A stretch of 64,000 nucleotides of DNA from Polyangiaceae bacterium (GTDB lineage: Bacteria; Myxococcota_A; Polyangia; Polyangiales; Polyangiaceae), in NCBI GenBank assembly GCA_013214025.1, contig JABSRN010000140.1, positions 110,399 through 174,398 of the forward strand, in the 5' to 3' direction. The notes beneath the pieces are model-generated. The model did not search any database, was not told the origin of the DNA, and saw nothing but the letters and a program-made list of their open reading frames with translations. Both the position numbers and the translations under genes were made by a program. Numbering within the stretch: the stretch's first letter is position 1; each line of letters begins with the position of its first letter. Below are positions 38,073 to 44,854 of the stretch, in pieces.

Positions 38073-39041
38073 ATGACGGACGAATACAGGTACCCATTCT
38101 CGCCGTATCCTGAGGGTTGGTTCGCCATCCTCGAAGCATCGAATCTAGCGGCTGGTGAAATCAAAACGCTGAAATATTTCGGCCGCGAACTCGTCGCTTT
38201 CCGCGATGACGCTGGAAAAATTCGCGTCACTGCCGCTCACTGTGTGCATCAGGGTGCCCACCTCGGTCATGGCGGCAAGATTGAAAACGGCTGTCTGCGT
38301 TGTCCGTTCCACGGCTGGAAGTACAACGGAGACGGCGAATGCGTAGAGGTTCCCTATTCGGACAGCGTACCGAAGAATGCGCGTATCCATTCCTACCCGG
38401 TGTTGGAGTGGGCCAATCTCGTCATCGTTTTCTATAACGAGAACAATGACGCACCGACGTGGACTCCGGAACTGCCGGACCTAAGCGACATGCTTGTGTA
38501 CGGACGTACTGCCGTGCTCGCTCGGGTGCACATCCAAGACGTCGGCGAAAACGGTGTCGACATTCCCCATTTCAAGTACGTACACGGGCAACCCCTACCG
38601 GATCTCGTTCGCGCCGAGGGCGTTGGCAAGAGCTTCTTCATTGAGACCAAGAACAAAGAGGATAGCCCCAACTACAAACACGTGAAGGGCATCAACCGCG
38701 TGCTCTGGGGTATGGGAATTTCGAGCACTGATTTCGTCGCGAAAGTCACGGGTCGGGCGATCATCTGTCGTACGCCTGTGGACCGCTTTCACTCAGAGCT
38801 GTCCGTCACCGCCGTGGTCCCGAAACTACCCAACGAGGGCCACAGCATCGCATTCGGCAAAGCGCTACTCGAGAACGTGAGCCGCGAGCTGGATAGCGAT
38901 ATCCCCATTTGGGAGAACAAGCTCTACGCCGACGACCCGGTACTGAGCCGCGGAGACGGACCCGTCTACAAGTGGCGCCGTTGGTGCAAACAATTCTACA
39001 CCGGCAAACCCGAAGGGCACAGCCCCAACGTCACGAGCTGA
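38073..39041 (+). CDS. Rieske non-heme iron oxygenase, steroid-oxygenase-like
   Basis: 322 residues from ATG 38073. The Rieske cluster ligands are C-V-H in TAAHCVHQGAHLG (about 53) and C-P-F-H in RCPFHGWKYN. The mononuclear iron motif GENGVDIPHFKYVHG (D-x2-H-x4-H) follows at about 160. The N-terminal part resembles KshA and DAF-36/Neverland-type steroid oxygenases. The next gene, an acyl-CoA ligase, starts 4 nt after the stop, so the two form an operon. No reductase or ferredoxin is seen nearby. Confidence 0.88.
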   Translation: MTDEYRYPFSPYPEGWFAILEASNLAAGEIKTLKYFGRELVAFRDDAGKIRVTAAHCVHQGAHLGHGGKIENGCLRCPFHGWKYNGDGECVEVPYSDSVPKNARIHSYPVLEWANLVIVFYNENNDAPTWTPELPDLSDMLVYGRTAVLARVHIQDVGENGVDIPHFKYVHGQPLPDLVRAEGVGKSFFIETKNKEDSPNYKHVKGINRVLWGMGISSTDFVAKVTGRAIICRTPVDRFHSELSVTAVVPKLPNEGHSIAFGKALLENVSRELDSDIPIWENKLYADDPVLSRGDGPVYKWRRWCKQFYTGKPEGHSPNVTS

Positions 39042-39044
39042 GTC

Positions 39045-40592
39045 ATGCGCATCGAAAGCTTTTGGCTGACGGCAGCGAAACGTCCGGAGCGGATCGCCGT
39101 CATCGGGCCGGACGGCGAGGATATCACAGCCGGGGACTTGCTGGCGGCGGGCAACCGCATCGCCCACGGACTGCGCGCCCTCGGCGTTCAGCCCGGCGAC
39201 GGCGTCGCCTTCATGTTGCCCAACGGCCGCGAGGTGTTGGAACTGCTCATTGCCACCATGCAGATCGGCGTACAGCTGGCACCGTTGAGCACGGGCCTCA
39301 GCACGGACGAGATCACTCACATCTTGTCGGACTCCGGTGCCAAAGCATTCATCACCCATGAACGCTTCGCGGATCGCACGGCGACCGCAGCCGTCGCCGC
39401 CGAACTGCCGGAGAGTGGGCGCTTCGCCGTCGGCGAGGTAGATGGCTTCGCCAGCTACGCGTCCCTCGGGCAGGGGGAATCCGACGCGCGCCCGGAGGAT
39501 CGCAGCCCGGGTGCCTTCATGGTGTACACCTCGGGTACCACTGGCCGAGCGAAGGGCATCGTTCGCGCGCTGCTCAAGGGCGACGTGGATAAGATTTCCG
39601 GCTACTTGTCACGCCAGCTCGCCAAGTTCGACATCGAACCCGGTGGCGCGGGCGTGCACCTATGTACATCGCCGCTCTACCACACGGCCCCCATCGCCTA
39701 CTCCTGGTACACACTGCACTTCGAACACACCTTGGTGCTGATGAAGAAGTGGGATGCCGAAGACACCCTGCGATTGATCGACAAACATCGAGTCACTCAC
39801 AGTCACATGGTGCCGACGCAGTTTCATCGGCTATTGCGCCTCCCGAAAAAGGTGCGCGATCAATACGACGTCTCGTCGTTGAGCAATATCATTCACGCAG
39901 CAGCCCCCTGCCCGGTCGATACCAAACACGAAATGCTCGCATGGTGGGGCCCCGTGATTTACGAGTATTACGGAGCCTCCGAGGGCGGCGGCACGCTCGT
40001 CACCCCGCAAGAGTGGCTTATGTATCCCGGGACCGTCGGGCGCCCATGGCCAGGAGCCGAGATCCGCATTTACGACGGCGACGGCGAACTGTGCCCCACC
40101 GATGAGCCCGGCAACGTGTACATGCTGCTCAATGGGGCGTTCAAGTACCGTGGCGACGACGCTAAGACTCAAGAGAACCGGCGAGGTGACTTTTTTACCG
40201 TTGGCGATGTCGGCTACCTCAACGAGGACGGCTACTTGTTCCTCTGCGATCGTAAAATCGACATGATCATCTCGGGGGGCGTGAACATCTACCCCGCAGA
40301 GGTGGAAGCGGCGCTGTTGTCACACCCGAAGGTGGCGGACGCGACGGTGTTCGGCATTCCCGATGAGGAATGGGGCGAACAAGTCAAAGCTGTCGTCGAG
40401 CTGGTACGTGGACAAACATTGGGCGATAGCCCCGAGGACACCTTGCGCGCTCACTGCACGGATAAGATCGCCAAGTTTAAGGTCCCGAAGAGCATCGACT
40501 TTACCGAGGCCTTACCCCGGGATCCCAACGGCAAGCTGCAGAAGCGAAAATTGCGCGACCCCTACTGGGCCGACACGGCCGCGAGCATCTAG
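39045..40592 (+). CDS. AMP-forming acyl-CoA synthetase/ligase
   Basis: 515 residues with all adenylating-enzyme motifs: YTSGTTGRAKGI (P-loop, about 163), YGASEGGGTLV, GDVGYLNEDGYLFLCDRKID (hinge), SGGVNIYPAEVEAAL and the C-terminal catalytic lysine in PRDPNGKLQKRKL. It activates a carboxylic acid as an acyl-CoA. Coupling to a Rieske oxygenase and closeness to amidohydrolase and NTF2-like genes suggest a cyclic or steroid side-chain acid. Confidence 0.92.
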   Translation: MRIESFWLTAAKRPERIAVIGPDGEDITAGDLLAAGNRIAHGLRALGVQPGDGVAFMLPNGREVLELLIATMQIGVQLAPLSTGLSTDEITHILSDSGAKAFITHERFADRTATAAVAAELPESGRFAVGEVDGFASYASLGQGESDARPEDRSPGAFMVYTSGTTGRAKGIVRALLKGDVDKISGYLSRQLAKFDIEPGGAGVHLCTSPLYHTAPIAYSWYTLHFEHTLVLMKKWDAEDTLRLIDKHRVTHSHMVPTQFHRLLRLPKKVRDQYDVSSLSNIIHAAAPCPVDTKHEMLAWWGPVIYEYYGASEGGGTLVTPQEWLMYPGTVGRPWPGAEIRIYDGDGELCPTDEPGNVYMLLNGAFKYRGDDAKTQENRRGDFFTVGDVGYLNEDGYLFLCDRKIDMIISGGVNIYPAEVEAALLSHPKVADATVFGIPDEEWGEQVKAVVELVRGQTLGDSPEDTLRAHCTDKIAKFKVPKSIDFTEALPRDPNGKLQKRKLRDPYWADTAASI

Positions 40593-40597
40593 GTAGC

Positions 40598-42109
40598 TCA
40601 ACCTGAGAAGGCTGGCAGGTATCGTTCGGTCAAGTGGGCGATGAACGGTGCCGTTTCCAGGGGCTTGCCCGTGGCGCCGACAATGAGTTCTTCCGTCGAT
40701 TTCAGGCTCGCTTGACTCCACACATTCGTGCGCAACCAGTCCCGCAACGCAGAGAAGTCGCCCCGCTTCATGTTTTCGGGGATCTCAGGGTGCGCCGCGC
40801 AGGCCGCGCGGAAGAACTGCGAGGCTGCCATGGCACCGAGAGTGTAGACGGGGAAATAGCCAAACGCCCCTGACGGCCAGTGAACGTCCTGCATGCAGCC
40901 ATCCTTGTGGTTGTCGCCAGTGGGCAGCGAGAGCAGCTCGCGCATCTTGGCGTCCCAGACATCCGGCAGATCCGGCACTTCCAGCTTGCCCGCAATGAGA
41001 TCCCGCTCGATCTCGTAGCGAAGAATCACGTGACAGGGGTACGTGACCTCGTCAGCGTCGACGCGAATGAAACTTCGCTGCACGGCGGTGTACACAGCAA
41101 ACAGATTTTCCGGCTCGAATGCAGCAGAATTGTCGCTCGCCCCAAACTCCTCGGCAATGAGCGGCGACGCAAATGTGAGGAATTCGGCGCTGCGACTGAC
41201 GCACATCTCCTGAAGCAAGCTCTGACTCTCGTGCACAGCCATGCCTCGGGCAACACCTACCGGCTGGCCCCGCCACTCCTCGGGCAATCCCTGTTCGTAC
41301 ATGCCGTGCCCCGCCTCGTGCAACGCTCCCATCAGAGCGCTGGTAAAATCGTTCTCATCGTAACGGGTCGTGATTCGCACGTCGTCCGGGACGCCGCCGC
41401 AGAACGGGTGATGACTCACATCCAGTCTTCCTTGAGTGAGATCAAAGCCAATCGCTTTCATCAGGCGAAGGGAGAGCGAACGCTGCTGCGCGGTCGGAAA
41501 CGGTCCCTGGGGGTGCACAATAGTGGATTGTTTCTGTCGTTCGATGACTTGATCGCAAAAGCCCGGAAGGAACCCCTGAAGTTCTGTAAATATCGGGTCG
41601 ATCGAGGCTGAGCGCAGCCCCGGATCGAAGGCGTCCAACAGCGCATCGTAACGGCTGAGACCAAGCGCAGAGGCGAGATGATCCGCTGCCTCTCGTTCCA
41701 ATTTGACGACGTCTCCGAGCAGCGGCGAGAAAGTATGAAAATCGTTCTCGGCCCGCAGTTTACGCCACGCTTGTTCGGCGCGGCTATTAGCGTGACTCTG
41801 GGCCGCGACGAGATCCGACGGCAGGCATACCGCACGCCGGTACTCGCGACGGATCTCCCGCACGTTGGCCCGACGCCAGCTGTCCAGCTCGGCGTCGACG
41901 ACCGCCTCCAGCCATTCCCCGATGCGGGGCGATGTAGCTAGCTCATGGCGCATGACACTCAAGCGCGCCATCGCACGAGCCCGGCTCTCCCCTGACGATT
42001 CAGCCATCATCACGGCTTCGTCCCATCCGAGCACAGCGGCGATGTGATCGAGATCAGCGATCTGGTTGTAGTGCTCGTGAAGGGCGGCGTAGGGAGATTC
42101 AGTCGACAT
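40598..42109 (-). CDS. M32-family carboxypeptidase (carboxypeptidase Taq)
   Basis: 503 residues from ATG 42109, near the standard length. The zinc site HEAGHGMYEQG (H-E-x-x-H) is at about 265, followed by the family pattern SQSLLQEMCVSRS and DEVTYPCHVILRYEIERDL. The N-terminus is mostly helical. M32 enzymes are cytosolic metallocarboxypeptidases with broad specificity. It converges on the acyl-CoA ligase, leaving 5 bp between stop codons. Confidence 0.95.
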   Translation of the reverse strand: MSTESPYAALHEHYNQIADLDHIAAVLGWDEAVMMAESSGESRARAMARLSVMRHELATSPRIGEWLEAVVDAELDSWRRANVREIRREYRRAVCLPSDLVAAQSHANSRAEQAWRKLRAENDFHTFSPLLGDVVKLEREAADHLASALGLSRYDALLDAFDPGLRSASIDPIFTELQGFLPGFCDQVIERQKQSTIVHPQGPFPTAQQRSLSLRLMKAIGFDLTQGRLDVSHHPFCGGVPDDVRITTRYDENDFTSALMGALHEAGHGMYEQGLPEEWRGQPVGVARGMAVHESQSLLQEMCVSRSAEFLTFASPLIAEEFGASDNSAAFEPENLFAVYTAVQRSFIRVDADEVTYPCHVILRYEIERDLIAGKLEVPDLPDVWDAKMRELLSLPTGDNHKDGCMQDVHWPSGAFGYFPVYTLGAMAASQFFRAACAAHPEIPENMKRGDFSALRDWLRTNVWSQASLKSTEELIVGATGKPLETAPFIAHLTERYLPAFSG

Positions 42110-42133
42110 GGGCGAACTAAGTTGCCCACGGAT

Positions 42134-42156
42134 CCCCCGGCCCTGCAAGCCGGGGG
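42134..42156. terminator. GC-rich hairpin after the flagellin relic
   Basis: CCCCCGGC and GCCGGGGG form a perfect 8-bp stem with a 7-nt loop, 9 bp after the relic's stop. It may be the old terminator of the flagellin gene. No T-tract follows. Confidence 0.45.
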
Positions 42157-42164
42157 CGGGGGAT

Positions 42165-42557
42165 CTAGCTCAGGAGCGCGAAGGCGAGTTGCGGCAGCTT
42201 GTCGGCCTGCACCGACTCGGACACGCCCGCCTGGGCGAGCACCTGACTTTTGGAGAGCGCCGCAGTTTTTGTTGCGACCTTCACGTCCCGAATGCCCGAG
42301 CTGGTAGCAGCGAAATTCAAGCGCCTAGCCTGAATTTCGCTGCTACCAGCATCCCTTCGACTCATCGCCTCGCCAAAACTAGCGCGACTCGTGGAAGGTG
42401 TAATGATCGCGGCCTCGATCGTCGAGATGGCAAGCAACGGGGTCGCTGTCGTTGTCCCGCCAGTGGACGTGCCCGCTGCGTCTTCGCCGGATTAGTTTCC
42501 TTGAAGGTTCTTCTGTACAGCGAGGGATGAAGTATTTGTCCGAATGAAAAACGCCAT
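42165..42557 (-). pseudogene. Flagellin gene relic with internal deletion and stop
   Basis: Minus strand from ATG 42557 (AAGGAG-type ribosome site, 7 nt spacing). The first codons read MAFFIRTNTSSLAVQKNLQGN, the conserved flagellin N-terminus, and then meet TAA at 42494-42492. The same frame continues and gives a flagellin C-terminal domain: ISTIEAAI, STSRASFGEAMSR, IRDVKVATKTAAL, QVLAQAG and the final LPQLAFALLS, stop at 42165. About 130 codons remain, whereas flagellins have at least 270. The whole middle (most of D1 and D2) is missing, so it is non-functional. A perfect 20-bp inverted repeat occupies part of the C-terminal segment. No other flagellar genes are in the window. Confidence 0.85.
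42300..42350. repeat. Perfect 20-bp inverted repeat, 11-nt loop, inside the flagellin relic
   Basis: GCTGGTAGCAGCGAAATTCA (42300-42319) and its exact complement (42331-42350) flank AGCGCCTAGCC. The stretch keeps the relic's reading frame, and the distance to IRDV is that of normal flagellins. One arm therefore seems to have replaced existing sequence rather than been inserted. Confidence 0.95.
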
Positions 42558-43021
42558 ACACACGCTCCTTCTTGGAGTGGTTGTATCGACACCGCGGGGA
42601 ACAGGAATCGTGGCAGGGCGGAAGCGCTCGCCAACCAGCTGCTCGGCAGAGACCCGTAGTACTTGAACCAAATGCCCCGAGCGCCCGCCAGGGGAGCTGC
42701 GAACCCCGCCTCGCAACTGGCCGCACCGGCTTTTTGTCCGGCAGAGAGGGTGCTGAGGACGACACAGATCCCAATCAAGAAATAATTCCTTGTAAGAATA
42801 TCCCCCCACCTATGGCTTTTTCGGCCGCAGCATATGTCCTGAGCCTCCCAGACTATTCGATCCCATGACGCAGGGCATTAAGGGCTAAACCGATGATTAC
42901 CTCTTACATCGGTTTCGAGTAAATCGAACTGCGTTACCAGAACTTTCCGGCCAATAACCGAGGGCCGGTTCACTTGCTAATCTCTGGCCCCAATTCAGTG
43001 TTGATGGTAGGTATTTAACCA
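42558..43021. other. Intergenic region upstream of flagellin relic and hydrolase gene
   Basis: The 464 bp hold no convincing gene. A minus-strand frame beginning TTG at 42778 has AAGGAA 7 nt upstream and a weakly hydrophobic N-terminus, but no recognisable protein follows and it runs through the flagellin N-terminus in another frame. Confidence 0.45.
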
Positions 43022-43975
43022 ATGCTCGACAAACAGCCCCTTTCTCACCGTGTTTTGACAACAGTTATGCGTGGTTTTGGCGCCATGGTAACCAAAGGGT
43101 TTTTGCGCGCGGAGGACCTCGGACTCATGTCCCCGCAGGGTCCTGTACGCACCATCCTGGATGTCCCCTACTCCCGAGACGGCGGCAAGCAGTGCGTCGA
43201 CATCTACTTTCCGGTCGATCCTCCCAAGGATGAGCGTGGCTATCCCTTCCTCTACTTCATCCACGGTGGTGGCTGGATCATGTGTGACCGCAAAATGGGC
43301 TCGATCATCGGGAAGATCCTAGCCAAGCACGGCATTGCTACCGTAGCCCCGGGATACCGACTCATCCCCACCACAGACTTGAACGGCATCTACGCTGATA
43401 TCCGCGCCGGTTTGGAGCTCGTCCGCGAGCGCGCCAGTGAGTGGCAGCTCGACTTCTCCCGCTACGCAATCGGCGGTGAATCCGCGGGTGGGCATCTCAC
43501 GATGCGTCTCGCCCAGAACTTCCCCGAGAAGATCGAGGCGCCCAAGGCTGTCATCGGTCTGTACGGCGTCTACGATCTGCAGAGCCTCGTTGAGCACCAG
43601 GCCTCGGGGCGGTCCCTGTTCCTTGACATCGTGCGTCAAGACGCTCCCCTGGACGAGTTTCACGCCGAACACACCGCTTGCCGGAACCTCTCCTGGGACC
43701 ACGTCCCAGTCCTTCTGGCACACGGCGAAGCCGACGAGCCCCTTCCGGTGGCCCATACTTACACAATGGCCGAGCTGCTTCGCCGTCAGGGCGTCGACGT
43801 CACCGTGCATACCTACCCGGACGCCGGCCACGGCTTCATTTACAACCGCTTCACCTCGCCGGACCAATCCTCGGAATTCTATCGAATGTTCCGGGACTTT
43901 TTGAAGCGCACTATCGTCAACGTGGGCAAGCCGAAGCCCGCTCGTTCCGTGGGTCAGCTGCACGCCAGCCCCTGA
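43022..43975 (+). CDS. Alpha/beta hydrolase, HSL/carboxylesterase type
   Basis: 317 residues. The oxyanion motif HGGGWIM (about 83), nucleophile GGESAGGHLT (Ser at about 158), acid HGEADEPLPV and histidine DAGHGFIYN complete a Ser-Asp-His triad in the order expected for hormone-sensitive-lipase-like esterases. There is no signal peptide. The C-terminal 20 residues are polar and variable. Substrate unknown; a role beside the nearby acyl-CoA ligase and dehydrogenase is possible. Confidence 0.9.
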   Translation: MLDKQPLSHRVLTTVMRGFGAMVTKGFLRAEDLGLMSPQGPVRTILDVPYSRDGGKQCVDIYFPVDPPKDERGYPFLYFIHGGGWIMCDRKMGSIIGKILAKHGIATVAPGYRLIPTTDLNGIYADIRAGLELVRERASEWQLDFSRYAIGGESAGGHLTMRLAQNFPEKIEAPKAVIGLYGVYDLQSLVEHQASGRSLFLDIVRQDAPLDEFHAEHTACRNLSWDHVPVLLAHGEADEPLPVAHTYTMAELLRRQGVDVTVHTYPDAGHGFIYNRFTSPDQSSEFYRMFRDFLKRTIVNVGKPKPARSVGQLHASP

Positions 43976-44079
43976 AGCGAAACCGCGGGCTAGCAGCCCT
44001 GCCCGCGCGAGTCATGCCCATCCCCGAACAGTATCGCCCTGGCACGGTGGGCGCGGTAGTCTGCGCGATCTGTCGGGAC

Positions 44080-44670
44080 CTACTGGCAGGGTAGTGTCGC
44101 GGCATGATCCTTGGGCATGATCTCGGACATCAGAACCGTCATCTCTTCCCAGGTCAGGCACTGGACGGGCTTAGTGCCGTCCGCCTTAGGTGGGTAAATG
44201 CCGTTGATGGGAGCGTTGCTTCCGCCGCACTGTTGGTCTGACGAACAGCAGCCAGGCAGGACGAAATCGCCGTAGTCCATGACTGGGCAATCCTCGTGCG
44301 GAGAGGCGTCGTCTTCGTCACCCCAATCGACAACCGGATCTGCAGGCTCATCGAGGCTGACGCACCAAATGGGCTCGCCGCTCTCGTTTTCCCCGAGATA
44401 CGCCTGGGGTAGCGTCAGCCCAAGGTCCACGATGCCGTTGAATATGGCCCCGCACTTGCCATCCCAGGTAATACAGGGGTCGAAAAACACTTCAGTCGTA
44501 CCTAAGTTACGCTGATAGATACCGGGGCACTCCGTCCCGCCCTCTACCGATGACACCTGATAGTTGTGGCCGTCCCGCTCGGTGGCGGCGGCGCAAGCGG
44601 TCGCTAGTACTGCAAGAGCTGCGAAAACTAGGGTGCTAACCCGGACGCTACTATCTCGACTTGCGTTCAT
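44080..44670 (-). CDS. Cys-rich lipoprotein downstream of a C10 tract
   Basis: 196 residues from ATG 44670. The signal ends LATAC (Cys at about 25). The mature chain has about a dozen cysteines, including PGCCSSDQQCGG, and acidic stretches. It resembles Myxococcota Cys-rich surface lipoproteins but no named family. The leader is unusual: ten consecutive C (minus strand) lie 14 nt before the ATG and a perfect palindrome lies 44 nt before it, while the ribosome site is weak. Confidence 0.72.
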   Translation of the reverse strand: MNASRDSSVRVSTLVFAALAVLATACAAATERDGHNYQVSSVEGGTECPGIYQRNLGTTEVFFDPCITWDGKCGAIFNGIVDLGLTLPQAYLGENESGEPIWCVSLDEPADPVVDWGDEDDASPHEDCPVMDYGDFVLPGCCSSDQQCGGSNAPINGIYPPKADGTKPVQCLTWEEMTVLMSEIMPKDHAATLPCQ

Positions 44671-44684
44671 TCTTGGCTCGTTTT

Positions 44685-44694
44685 GGGGGGGGGG
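44685..44694. repeat. Ten-base G/C homopolymer in a leader
   Basis: G10 on the plus strand (C10 on the minus) between the palindrome and the lipoprotein start. Tracts of this length are prone to slipped-strand changes. Confidence 0.9.
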
Positions 44695-44713
44695 CTGCTG
44701 CCTCCCGGAGAGG

Positions 44714-44750
44714 TGACCAGTATAGCGATGCCGCATCGCTATACTGGTCA
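44714..44750. promoter_or_regulatory. Perfect 17-bp palindrome in a divergent promoter region
   Basis: TGACCAGTATAGCGATG and its exact complement flank CCG. It lies between the divergent lipoprotein (start 44670) and pseudokinase (start 44855) genes. It cannot be a terminator for either gene. A regulator-binding site or a structured leader is likely. Confidence 0.6.
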
Positions 44751-44854
44751 GAATAACGCCTCTACAGCAAAACCATAAAAATCATCCGCTGTCCGGCTCC
44801 CCCGCCGGAGCGGAAGTCCCCCCGGATTCTGGTATTACTGTGGGTTGAAGATTT

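Noticed and set aside
42362..42778. Minus-strand frame from TTG 42778 with AAGGAA upstream and a hydrophobic N-terminus
   Set aside because: It overlaps the flagellin relic in another frame, the sequence becomes Arg/Pro/Ser-rich, and no family is recognisable.
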